From the NCBI GenBank assembly GCA_900769705.1, contig CAAGHP010000020.1, positions 1-64,000 of the forward strand: a DNA stretch of 64,000 bases, in the 5' to 3' direction. Position 1 is the stretch's first letter; every line of letters starts with the position of its first letter. This DNA comes from Alphaproteobacteria bacterium (GTDB lineage Bacteria > Pseudomonadota > Alphaproteobacteria > RF32 > CAG-239). Of this stretch, positions 32,712-40,825 are shown in pieces. The position numbers were made by a program, and so were the translations under genes. The notes beneath the pieces were generated by a model. The model was not told the origin of the DNA. It was given only the letters and a program-made list of their open reading frames with translations, and did not search any database.

Positions 32712-34034
32712 TTAAGCTTTTTGCCCTAACAAACGCTTTTCAGCTTTTTCGTAGCCGATTAACGGCAGCAAAGTTTTGAGTTCCGGTCCGTCATCCAGAG
32801 CAGTCAATGCTTTGCGTAACGGATGAAACAGCTCGCGACCTTTTTTGCCGCTTTGGACTTTTAAGGCAGACAGCCATTCATTGAATGTGTTTTCATTCCA
32901 AGTCTCAGCCGGTAATAATTCAGCCGCTAAATCAGTTAAGGCTTTATCTTCAATAATCGGAGTAACCTCTTTGTGGCAAATGTTTTCCCAAACTTTTACA
33001 TCGTCTACCACATCCAAATTAGCACGCACATCATTCCAAAACGTTTCATCGGCGTCAATGCGGTCTTTTACCAAACTATATGGCATGGAGCGCACAACTT
33101 TGGTGTTGAAATGTTTCAGCTCTTCTTCATCAAACTTAGGCTGAGAACGACCAAGCTTAGTAAAATCTAAAGAGGCAGCCAGTTCGTCTAAAGAGTAATA
33201 CGGCTCTATGGCATCAGAAGTGCCGAGTTTTGCCAAAAAAGAACAAATTGCCATGGCTTCAACGCCCTCAGCTTTCAATTCACGCACCCCCAAGCTGCCC
33301 AAACGTTTAGACAGCTTACCCTCAGTACCTGTCAGCAGTGGCAAGTGAGCAAAAGTCGGAACTTTACCGCCAATGGCTTCAAACATCTGAATCTGCGAGG
33401 CCGTGTTTGTCGTATGGTCTTCGCCGCGCACAATGTGAGTAATGCCGAAGTCGCTGTCATCAATGCAGGATGGCAAATGATACAGATAGCTGCCGTCTTC
33501 ACGGATAATAATCGGGTCGCTGAGTTTTTCGGACTCATAGCGGCAATGGCCGCGCACAATATCATTCCACTCTATCACGCCATCCAACAGCTTAAAACGA
33601 TAGTGCGGCTTGCGTCCCTCAGCTTTAAATTTTGCCAAATCTTCAGCAGTATAATGCAGAGCCTGACGGTCATAAACCGGAGCTAGCCCCTTTGCCATAG
33701 CGCGTTTGCGCTTAATTTCCAGTTCTTCAGGAGTTTCATAGCAAGCATAAATTCTACCCTCTGCCATAAGCTTTTCTTTAACTTCATTATAGCGGTCAAA
33801 ACGAGCCGACTGACGAGCTTCTTCACTCCAGTCAAAACCCAACCACACCAAGCTTTCACGCATGGCGTCCTCATATTCTTTTTTGGAGCGGAGGCGGTCG
33901 GTATCATCAATTCTCAGCATAAATTTACCGCCGAGCTTTTTAGCCAGCAGCCAGTTAAACAAAGCTGTTCTGGTGTTGCCTATGTGCATAAAGCCGGTTG
34001 GGCTTGGTGCAAATCTTACTTTTATTTCAGACAT
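32712..34034 (-). CDS. gltX: Glutamate--tRNA ligase
   Basis: Class I synthetase for tRNA-Glu. The 440-residue product has PSPTGFMHIGNTRTAL (10-25, the HIGH-type motif) and KLSKR (240-244). Alphaproteobacteria often carry two GltX paralogues, one of them charging tRNA-Gln with Glu for later amidation; from this copy alone I cannot say which type it is. Upstream of cysS in a two-gene unit. Confidence 0.94.
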   Translation of the reverse strand: MSEIKVRFAPSPTGFMHIGNTRTALFNWLLAKKLGGKFMLRIDDTDRLRSKKEYEDAMRESLVWLGFDWSEEARQSARFDRYNEVKEKLMAEGRIYACYETPEELEIKRKRAMAKGLAPVYDRQALHYTAEDLAKFKAEGRKPHYRFKLLDGVIEWNDIVRGHCRYESEKLSDPIIIREDGSYLYHLPSCIDDSDFGITHIVRGEDHTTNTASQIQMFEAIGGKVPTFAHLPLLTGTEGKLSKRLGSLGVRELKAEGVEAMAICSFLAKLGTSDAIEPYYSLDELAASLDFTKLGRSQPKFDEEELKHFNTKVVRSMPYSLVKDRIDADETFWNDVRANLDVVDDVKVWENICHKEVTPIIEDKALTDLAAELLPAETWNENTFNEWLSALKVQSGKKGRELFHPLRKALTALDDGPELKTLLPLIGYEKAEKRLLGQKA

Positions 34035-34110
34035 TTATTTTCCTATATTTTTGCGCAAATTAATTTAAAATCTTTGCGTATCATATAAAGGTTGTTGTCT
34101 GATTTCAACC

Positions 34111-34779
34111 CTAAAATGCGGAGCTTTTTAACTTTTCTGCATTTTTTTGCTGATTATCGGTAGTAACTGTCTGCAAATCTTCCAAAAACCATTCCATATC
34201 TTCATCGCTGTCATTATATATCATTTTATAAAAGCGGTCACGAAATGCCAAAAGCAAGCTGCTTTCGCCTATTTTTAAATCTTGCACCTGAATATTGCCG
34301 CCGTTTTTGACAAGCACAAACAAAACATTGAAGCCGGCCTGAACGCTTTTTTCCGTATCAACAGGTTCTTTCAGACTTATATTACACCAAACATCTGCGC
34401 CTTTTTTGGCCGGCAGAACTTTTGTGACGCTAAAAGCAATATCACCTTCTCCCAAATTAAGCGGATAGCCTTTATACAAACTGTTTACATATTGCTTAAA
34501 CAGCGGTACATATTGCTTCTGCTGCTCTGCAGTCATTTTTCTCCAATATTTGCCGACAGCAAATTTAGCGGCGTGATCTAAATCTATATCTTTATAAAAA
34601 ATCTCGTCCAACGCTTTATATTTGCGTTCTAAATTTGTATCCGCCAAAATCTGCAAAATTTGACTGCCCTTGGAATTTGCCCATTTTTCCGCTTCTTTTA
34701 CACCGATTTGCGCAGCCCAACTGTTTGTTTCGGCAAACAAAACGGCAAAAAATATCATAAGTCTTAACAAAACTTTCAT
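34111..34779 (-). CDS. mlaC: MlaC-type periplasmic phospholipid carrier
   Basis: A 222-residue protein with an N-terminal signal peptide (about 1-23, ending NSWAA) and the MlaC/Ttg2D fold, recognisable from FAVGKYWRKMTAEQQKQYVPLF (about 73-94). MlaC shuttles phospholipids between the outer-membrane MlaA and the inner-membrane MlaFEDB complex. The acidic, Lys-rich tail after residue 195 is unusual. The mlaD genes are 25 kb away, and mlaE, mlaF and mlaA are not in the window. Confidence 0.82.
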   Translation of the reverse strand: MKVLLRLMIFFAVLFAETNSWAAQIGVKEAEKWANSKGSQILQILADTNLERKYKALDEIFYKDIDLDHAAKFAVGKYWRKMTAEQQKQYVPLFKQYVNSLYKGYPLNLGEGDIAFSVTKVLPAKKGADVWCNISLKEPVDTEKSVQAGFNVLFVLVKNGGNIQVQDLKIGESSLLLAFRDRFYKMIYNDSDEDMEWFLEDLQTVTTDNQQKNAEKLKSSAF

Positions 34780-34831
34780 CTTTATTTTGTATCCTGCCTG
34801 TTACATATTACTGATACAGATTAACACAAAA

Positions 34832-35929
34832 ATGGTTAATAAGATGAAAAAATTTTTAAAATTAAGTATATTATCGTTTTTTTTGCCGGCGTTGGCACAA
34901 GCTCAGCAGATTCCGCAATTTCAAGAACCGATCTATTATGAAGAACCGGTTTACTATCATCCTCTGGCACCGCAGGTTCAGCAACAGCGCAGCCCCATAG
35001 AACAAATTGTCTGGAACAACAAAGTTCGCTGCGGCAGCGATATGAGTGTCAAAACCTATGCTCATAAAGAAGACGGCGTATGGAGCGGTATTGATGCTGA
35101 TTTATGCCGCATAATTGCTCAGGCTCTATTAGGCGACAACCGAAAAATTCAGATGGTAAACGTATCACAAAAAAATATGTCGCGCGCTTTGGATGAAGAC
35201 AGAATTGATATTATGCTGAGCGGCGGTTCATATTCCGCCAAAACCGAAACTTCGCGCCAAGCCTTGAGCGCAGGTTTTCTCTATTATGACCACCAGATGC
35301 TGATGGTGCATAAAGATGATCCGGAAGATTTGAAAGAATATAAAGGCAAAAAAATCTGCATTTCTACCGATTCTGACTATTATAAAAATTTTGATGATTT
35401 TAACTGGAACAATGACTTAGGCATGCGCTATTTGACTTTTAACACTCTGAAAGAAGCCAAAGAAGCCTTCTTATTAAACCGCTGCAAAATGATGACCGCC
35501 AGCGGCCTGATGCTGCACGGCATTTTAAAAGATTTGCCAGGCTCCAATGCCAAAATTTTGCCGCAGCAAATTGCTCTGCATCCGGTATATGCCTATGTTC
35601 AACGCGATAACGCCGAATTGCGTTTAGCGCTGAAATGGATATTTAATGCACTGTTTTTGGCTGAAAAATACGATATAAACGCTCAAAATTTAAGCTTTTT
35701 CACGTCCAATGATAATCCTGAAATCCGCAATTTGCTAGGAGATGACGAGCAGCTGTGGACAGACCTGAAAGTAAAACCAGGCTGGCTGAAAGAAGTTGTT
35801 TCTTTATTTGGCAATTATCGTGATATTTTTGATAAAGATTTAGGAGAAGATTCAGAATATCATCTGCAGCGAAATGAAGGAAAGCTGGTCAAAGACGGCG
35901 GCACCATCTACCCCCTGCCGTTTATGTAA
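34832..35929 (+). CDS. Solute-binding protein of the amino-acid (AapJ-like) type
   Basis: A 365-residue exported protein: MKKFLKLSILSFFLPALAQAQ is a signal peptide, followed by a Gln/Pro/Tyr-rich linker of about 45 residues and a family-3 binding fold (NKVRCGSDMS, then GVWSGIDADLCRIIAQALLGD). The order of elements resembles AapJ, which feeds general L-amino-acid ABC importers. No permease or ATPase gene is adjacent, so its partner is elsewhere or it has another role. The start could be 34832 or 34844; neither has a clear Shine-Dalgarno site. Confidence 0.75.
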   Translation: MVNKMKKFLKLSILSFFLPALAQAQQIPQFQEPIYYEEPVYYHPLAPQVQQQRSPIEQIVWNNKVRCGSDMSVKTYAHKEDGVWSGIDADLCRIIAQALLGDNRKIQMVNVSQKNMSRALDEDRIDIMLSGGSYSAKTETSRQALSAGFLYYDHQMLMVHKDDPEDLKEYKGKKICISTDSDYYKNFDDFNWNNDLGMRYLTFNTLKEAKEAFLLNRCKMMTASGLMLHGILKDLPGSNAKILPQQIALHPVYAYVQRDNAELRLALKWIFNALFLAEKYDINAQNLSFFTSNDNPEIRNLLGDDEQLWTDLKVKPGWLKEVVSLFGNYRDIFDKDLGEDSEYHLQRNEGKLVKDGGTIYPLPFM

Positions 35930-36053
35930 ACTGACAAATAAATTCTATATAATTTTTAAGGAACTAAACCAATAAATATGGTTATCTGACAAAAATAACA
36001 AAGACAAATTAAACACCGCAAACGCGCTGTGTGCAACGATTTGAAAAAAATGC

Positions 36054-36082
36054 TTGATTTCTGTATTTTTATATTATATAAG
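36054..36082 (+). promoter_or_regulatory. Promoter of tRNA-Trp
   Basis: TTGATT (36054-36059), 17 bp, TATAAG (36077-36082), 15 bp before the tRNA. Confidence 0.55.
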
Positions 36083-36097
36083 ACTTAAAGATTTTAT

Positions 36098-36173
36098 AGG
36101 GGTATAGCTCAGTTGGTAGAGCATCGGTCTCCAAAACCGAGTGTCGTGAGTTCGAATCTTACTGCCCCTGCCA
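36098..36173 (+). tRNA. tRNA-Trp (anticodon CCA)
   Basis: Acceptor AGGGGTA pairs with TGCCCCT with one G-U pair. The anticodon stem TCGGT/ACCGA encloses CTCCAAA, giving CCA. The T arm contains GTTCGAATC, and CCA is encoded at 36171-36173. In many relatives this gene stands before secE. Confidence 0.95.
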
Positions 36174-36177
36174 AAAC

Positions 36178-36202
36178 AAAACCGCCTTTAGGGCGGTTTT
36201 TT
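36178..36202 (+). terminator. Terminator of tRNA-Trp
   Basis: ACCGCC and GGCGGT form a stem at 36181-36197, followed by seven T. Confidence 0.8.
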
Positions 36203-36259
36203 TTATGGCATTTGGGGCCGTTGATGAGAACTCACGAAAGATGATTCGTAACTAATTAT

Positions 36260-36449
36260 TTGTGGTCGGGGCAACGAGATTGGCTTGATTTTTTGTTAAA
36301 AAATCTGCGCCGCTGCGTCGGCTTTATATGGCGATACTCCCGTCTCGCCAAGCCTCCTTGTCAAACACGCTCTCTCGCGTGTTCGCAACTGATTGCTTGC
36401 AATCTACAAACAAAAAAAGCCACCTTTTCAGGTGACTTTTTTTTGTTTG
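36260..36449. repeat. Hairpin-rich segment bounded by a copy of the tRNA-Pro 3' end
   Basis: TGTGGTCGGGGCAACGAGAT (36261-36280), together with the flanking T on each side, repeats the tRNA-Pro 3' end and flank at 36446-36467 exactly. The sequence between holds four consecutive perfect or near-perfect hairpins (36287-36305, 36309-36322, 36329-36350, 36364-36383) and a terminator (36412-36448). This is the pattern left by integration into a tRNA 3' end, but the enclosed DNA is only about 185 bp and has no gene. Confidence 0.55.
36412..36448 (-). terminator. Terminator of tRNA-Pro
   Basis: Stem AGCCACCT with AGGTGACT (one G-U pair) between A and T runs, immediately beyond the tRNA 3' end on the minus strand. 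Confidence 0.7.
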
Positions 36450-36526
36450 TGGTCGGGGCAACGAGATTCGAACACGCGACATCTTGGTCCCAAACCAAGC
36501 GCTCTACCAGGCTGAGCTATGCCCCG
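36450..36526 (-). tRNA. tRNA-Pro (anticodon TGG)
   Basis: On the minus strand, CGGGGCA pairs with TGCCCCG to form the acceptor. The anticodon stem CTTGG/CCAAG encloses TTTGGGA, giving TGG. CCA is encoded (36450-36452 on the complement). Promoter at 36540-36568. Confidence 0.95.
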
Positions 36527-36539
36527 TCGACCGATTTAG

Positions 36540-36568
36540 TTATTACAACATATTTTTCTATATTGCAA
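36540..36568 (-). promoter_or_regulatory. Promoter of tRNA-Pro
   Basis: Minus strand: TTGCAA (36563-36568), 17 bp, TAATAA (36540-36545). Confidence 0.6.
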
Positions 36569-36576
36569 GCACTTTT

Positions 36577-37296
36577 TTATTTTTTTCTCATTTTCGGTAA
36601 AATCAAACCTGAATTGCGAAAACTGAAAATTTCGTTTCTGGTCACAATCAAATGGTCATAGACTTCTATATCCATAGCATCTGCCACCATTCGGATTTCC
36701 TCAGTCAGCTGTTTGTCGGCCGCCGATGGCTTGCATTCGCCGGACGGATGGTTATGCGCCAAAATAATAATCACCGCCTTATTATCCAGCGCCGCCTTAA
36801 TAATCTCACGCGGATGCGCCATAGTTTTATTTACGGTGCCGGTGTTCATCAGCCTATTTCCTTTATAATGCAGCACATCATCAAAGAAAAACACCCTAAA
36901 CTCTTCCACATCGTTATAAGCCATCAGCTGACGGCAATAGTCTTCAAACTGATCCCAATAAGCAATAATCGGTTGGTCGCTGTCCGAAAAACAAGCGCTT
37001 GACGAACGCAGCGCACATGTCGCCACAACTTTGAGCAATGCTAGCGTATTTACACTCAGCCCGCACACATCAATCAACTCATGCGCCGGAGCATGCAAAA
37101 CTCCTCCGATATCGCCATATTTGGCAATCAGTTTTTTAGCAAGCGGCTTTACATCTCGTCTTGGAATAGACATAGTCAAAAGCAGTTCCAAAACCTCATA
37201 ATCCGGCATACTGGCGCCGTCATCAGCCAAAAATCTGGCACGCAATCGCTCTCTATGTCCCAGATACAATGGTTTTTCTTGTTTATCGTCCGTCAT
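36577..37296 (-). CDS. radC: RadC/JAB-domain protein
   Basis: A 239-residue protein with a helix-hairpin-helix N-terminal part (SIPRRDVKPLAKKLIAKYGDI) and a C-terminal JAB/MPN domain. The JAMM zinc motif is complete: HNHPSGECKPSAAD with His181, His183, Ser191 and Asp194. Despite its name the family's cellular role is unclear; a DNA-repair role in E. coli was not upheld. It lies 9 bp after map on the same strand, a pairing seen in other Alphaproteobacteria. Confidence 0.9.
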   Translation of the reverse strand: MTDDKQEKPLYLGHRERLRARFLADDGASMPDYEVLELLLTMSIPRRDVKPLAKKLIAKYGDIGGVLHAPAHELIDVCGLSVNTLALLKVVATCALRSSSACFSDSDQPIIAYWDQFEDYCRQLMAYNDVEEFRVFFFDDVLHYKGNRLMNTGTVNKTMAHPREIIKAALDNKAVIIILAHNHPSGECKPSAADKQLTEEIRMVADAMDIEVYDHLIVTRNEIFSFRNSGLILPKMRKK

Positions 37297-37305
37297 CTAA
37301 CGTCC

Positions 37306-38106
37306 TTATTTATAAGGCGGTTTATCCATACCTTTCGGCGAATAGGTAAATACTTCAACGCCGTCCTTAGTTACGCCCATAGAGTGCTCAAATTGTGCCG
37401 ACCAAGCATGGTCACAGGTTACAGCCGTCCAGCCGTTAGAAAGAATAACGCCGTCTTTTTTTCCCATGTTAATCATCGGTTCAATCGTAAAAATCATGCC
37501 TTCTTCCATAATCGGTCCCGTGCCTTTAACTCCGCAATGCATAACATTCGGTTCATCGTGGAAAACTTTGCCGACGCCATGTCCGCAAAACATATCAACC
37601 ACCGAATAGCCGTATTTATGAGCATATTCTTCAATAACCGCACCGATATCGCCGAAATGCGCCCCTGGCTTAACCACATCAATACCGCGCATCATACATT
37701 CGTATGTCACATCGCACAAACGCTTACCTTTAATTTTTGGTTTACCGGCAAAATACATACGGCTGGTATCACCGAAATAGCCATCAACAATTGCTGTCAC
37801 GTCAATGTTTAAAATATCCCCGTCCGCCAGCTTGCGTTCATAATCCGGAATACCATGACAAATAACCTGATTTATGGAAATACAAGTTGCTTTCGGATAC
37901 CCATGATAGCCTATACAAGCAGAAACAGCTCCCTTACTTTTCATAAATTCATTGCAAAGGTCGTCCAACTCGCCGGTAGAAACACCGACTTTCACATAAT
38001 CTGCAATATAATCCAAACATTGAGCAGCCACCTGCCCTGCTTTGCGCATACCGGCAAAATCTTCTTCGCCATAAATTTTGATACCGTTTTTATTTGTGCG
38101 AACCAT
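37306..38106 (-). CDS. map: Methionine aminopeptidase, type I
   Basis: Removes the initiator methionine from new proteins. The 266-residue product shows the metal-binding plan: DILNIDVTAIVDGYFGDTSRMY with two Asp ligands, GHGVGKVFHDEPNV with the His, and MIFTIEPMIN with the Glu. There is no N-terminal extension, so it is type Ia. GGAGA lies upstream of the start, and radC follows. Confidence 0.95.
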   Translation of the reverse strand: MVRTNKNGIKIYGEEDFAGMRKAGQVAAQCLDYIADYVKVGVSTGELDDLCNEFMKSKGAVSACIGYHGYPKATCISINQVICHGIPDYERKLADGDILNIDVTAIVDGYFGDTSRMYFAGKPKIKGKRLCDVTYECMMRGIDVVKPGAHFGDIGAVIEEYAHKYGYSVVDMFCGHGVGKVFHDEPNVMHCGVKGTGPIMEEGMIFTIEPMINMGKKDGVILSNGWTAVTCDHAWSAQFEHSMGVTKDGVEVFTYSPKGMDKPPYK

Positions 38107-38204
38107 AATAAAAAATCTCCCTTAACTCTTTTGTTTTACACATATAACATTCTGCAATAAAAGACAAGAGTTAAGAGAGATAATAACACGTTATATAAAA
38201 ATAA

Positions 38205-40076
38205 CTATCTGCCGCCGCGTCCTTTTTTCAAGCCAATCGGCATACCTTTTTCATCAATAAGTCCTGCTGCCATAGCTGCTTTGCGCACCAGTTCTTTCTT
38301 TTTTTTGCGAGAGAGTTTTTCTTTTTGCGCATTAACTTCTTTGCGTGATGGAACATAATAGTTCTCTTCATCTTCTCGAGCTTGTTCCAATGCTTTAGAA
38401 GCATAATCTCTTGCAACAGCCGGAGCATTTTCATCACGAACAACCATTAAATCTGCCACTTTTGTAAAGTCTTTGTTCACCAAAGTATATGTGTATTGGC
38501 TTGCTCCGCCGGCATAGCCGGTTAAAGTTTCGCCTTGCACGGCAATCCAACGCTGTTCTTCCAATGGTTTTTGTTCTAATTTTTTAGTACCGCCTGCCCA
38601 TACTTTAATTTCATCGGCATTATGGCAAATAGATGGTTCGCCACCAGCTTCGCGCACAACTTTTGCAGTGTTTGCCAATTGATGAACATCGCCGTGAATA
38701 GGAATAAACACCAGCTTGCTGCTGTTTTTACGATTATTGACAATCAGCTCAATAAATTTTTTCGTTTCCGAACGCACAGCGTGACCGGTACGCTGCATCA
38801 AAGCAGTTTCAAATTTACCGGTATTATTGCCGGAACGATTCTCTATAATGGTTGCGCCCAAAGCCGCCAAACGGTTATACATGGCGCGTACCTGTTTGCC
38901 GTTAATAGCTTCAATACAGCGCTGACGAGCCAAAATCAAAGTCATTTTATCAACCGTAAAGTCCGGATGTCCGGCCTCGCCTTTGCTATTGCCTTTTACT
39001 TTGCCGTCTTTATCCAACGTAACTTTTTGCTGTTCGGACATTTTATATAAACCGGATTTCATGCCTTTTTTAGATTCGGCAAAAGCACCGCTTGGAATTA
39101 TATAGCGTTCGCCGCGGTCATATTTGGCTAAATAAGCTTTGGCATTGGCATTTTTCAAATCTTCGCTTTTATATACAACTTCGTCATAATCATGAATACC
39201 GCTGCGCTGCATAGCCATAAAGGCCAGCTTAGCCCAATAACCGTCAATAAACACCGTGCGGTTAGCCTGCTTAGCAGCTTCCAAGTCAATCGCCAAATTT
39301 TGAATACTGCGGGAAATAACAGCGGAAATCACCTGTTTTTCCGGATGTTTATTTACCTGTTCCAAAGTATTGGCAACCGCGTGGTCAAAATCAACCAAAT
39401 ACTCATCGGTGCCATCGCTTGATGTGGAGTCCAGCAAAACGTGCGTAACTGGCTTATCTTTCAAAAATTCTATAAACTTATCTTCTTCAAAACCGGGACC
39501 GACTTTTGATTCGCCCATGCGATAGTCACCTGGATCCACAATACCGGCACTGGTGCGGCCGCGAATGGTGGTTAAAACATGGAAGCCCATAGCGCCGACA
39601 GTAGAGTGAGAAACATTAAACGGACTGACATGAACATTGTCGGCAACATCTATTGTCTGTCCTTCGCTGACAACTTTTATTTCCGGCTGATTTTCAGCTG
39701 GAACATGTCCTTCTTTGAAAGCGGTTTTCAAAAGCTCTTTGGTATAAGAGCTTGTATAGATTTCCGGAAACTTATAACCGGCACGGGCTAAATGCACCAA
39801 TCCACCGATATGATCTTCGTGGCAGTGAGAAATAAACATGGCATCAACTGTTTTTTCTGCAGGCTGGTCTTTATATCCCAAATACGGACGGACATCAGGA
39901 ATAACGGAATCCAAACCTGTCCATTCCGGCGGAAACAGAGCGCCGCAATCAATCATCACTCTTTTTACACCTTCACCTTCTTCGGTATGCTCAATCAACA
40001 AGCTGTTGCCGCCGATTCTGGCTTCATTGTTACCGCCTAGAAAATCAATTTTTGTACCTTCTTCTGTTTTAGCCAT
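38205..40076 (-). CDS. rnj: Ribonuclease J
   Basis: A metallo-beta-lactamase/beta-CASP RNase with 5'-3' exo- and endonuclease activity, used in mRNA turnover and rRNA maturation in Alphaproteobacteria. With the start at ATG 40076 (MAKTEEGTKIDFLGG, 623 residues) a GGAG lies 8 bp upstream. The zinc motif HCHEDH is at about 84-89, and GDVHQL belongs to the beta-CASP region. The C-terminus is long, Lys/Arg-rich (SRKKKKELVRK) and likely RNA-binding. The usual form is about 550 residues, so about 70 extra residues are mostly in this tail. Confidence 0.93.
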   Translation of the reverse strand: MAKTEEGTKIDFLGGNNEARIGGNSLLIEHTEEGEGVKRVMIDCGALFPPEWTGLDSVIPDVRPYLGYKDQPAEKTVDAMFISHCHEDHIGGLVHLARAGYKFPEIYTSSYTKELLKTAFKEGHVPAENQPEIKVVSEGQTIDVADNVHVSPFNVSHSTVGAMGFHVLTTIRGRTSAGIVDPGDYRMGESKVGPGFEEDKFIEFLKDKPVTHVLLDSTSSDGTDEYLVDFDHAVANTLEQVNKHPEKQVISAVISRSIQNLAIDLEAAKQANRTVFIDGYWAKLAFMAMQRSGIHDYDEVVYKSEDLKNANAKAYLAKYDRGERYIIPSGAFAESKKGMKSGLYKMSEQQKVTLDKDGKVKGNSKGEAGHPDFTVDKMTLILARQRCIEAINGKQVRAMYNRLAALGATIIENRSGNNTGKFETALMQRTGHAVRSETKKFIELIVNNRKNSSKLVFIPIHGDVHQLANTAKVVREAGGEPSICHNADEIKVWAGGTKKLEQKPLEEQRWIAVQGETLTGYAGGASQYTYTLVNKDFTKVADLMVVRDENAPAVARDYASKALEQAREDEENYYVPSRKEVNAQKEKLSRKKKKELVRKAAMAAGLIDEKGMPIGLKKGRGGR

Positions 40077-40179
40077 GGCCGTCACTCCATATATGATTTA
40101 AAAGTTATACTCTAATAATACACACTTTTTGACAAAATGCAAATAAAAAATATGACAAAAAAGAAAAACTTTTGGCGCC

Positions 40180-40207
40180 TTGAAAAAATTAGTATTCTTA
40201 CTATCTT
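40180..40207 (+). promoter_or_regulatory. Promoter of tspO
   Basis: TTGAAA (40180-40185), 16 bp, TATCTT (40202-40207). A clear AGGAG (40214-40218) follows before the start at 40226. Confidence 0.5.
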
Positions 40208-40225
40208 TATTGCAGGAGAAAACAA

Positions 40226-40717
40226 ATGTTTAATAGTAACTTATCCCGATTTTTGTATGCCTTTTTAGCGGTTGGTGTCACTGCCGCATTATGCGGATAT
40301 TTAAATGATTTTGGTCTAAATACCTTTTATACTAAAATAGACTTGCCGATATTAACGCCGCCAAATAATGTTTTTCCGCTGGTGTGGGGTATTTTATATA
40401 CTTTACTCATAATTTCAACAACTCTTGTACTTGGTAGTTCTGACTCCATAAAAATAAAGTCCGCCATGCAAATTTTTTGGCTGAATATGTTGCTGCAAAT
40501 TATCTGGACTTACATTTTCTTTTACAGCGGAATGTTTTTGGCCGGATTTTTTGTTTTGATGCTTCTGGACTTTATTACCGTATTGCTGATAGACGCATAT
40601 TTTCATCTGCATAAAATTGCCGGTTATCTGCTGCTGCCATATTTATTTTGGCTGCTGTTTGCCACATATTTGAACTGGGGAGTGATTGATTTAAACGGCA
40701 ATGCCTATGTTTTTTAA
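40226..40717 (+). CDS. tspO: TspO/MBR family tryptophan-rich sensory protein
   Basis: A 163-residue membrane protein with five helices. The family motif LPILTPPNNVFPLVWGILY (about 38-56) and the C-terminal LPYLFWLLFATYLNWGV are clear. In Alphaproteobacteria TspO binds porphyrins and responds to oxygen or light; here no pigment genes are near. It is a single gene with its own promoter and Shine-Dalgarno site. Confidence 0.9.
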   Translation: MFNSNLSRFLYAFLAVGVTAALCGYLNDFGLNTFYTKIDLPILTPPNNVFPLVWGILYTLLIISTTLVLGSSDSIKIKSAMQIFWLNMLLQIIWTYIFFYSGMFLAGFFVLMLLDFITVLLIDAYFHLHKIAGYLLLPYLFWLLFATYLNWGVIDLNGNAYVF

Positions 40718-40825
40718 TATATTTTTGAAAAAACACTAAAGATTCTGCTAGACAACCTTGCAAGTTTGCGCTAGTTTAGCCCCGATAAAATGAATTTTAC
40801 TTAAAACTTTTTTTAGGGACGTACA

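Noticed and set aside
33226..33242. TTTTGCCAAAA as a specific operator
   Set aside because: The 11-mer also occurs inside gltX coding sequence, so on its own it is not specific; only the 15-base match was reported.
36260..36661. Open frame over the tRNA-Pro region
   Set aside because: It runs through the antisense of tRNA-Pro, a terminator and hairpins; not a gene.
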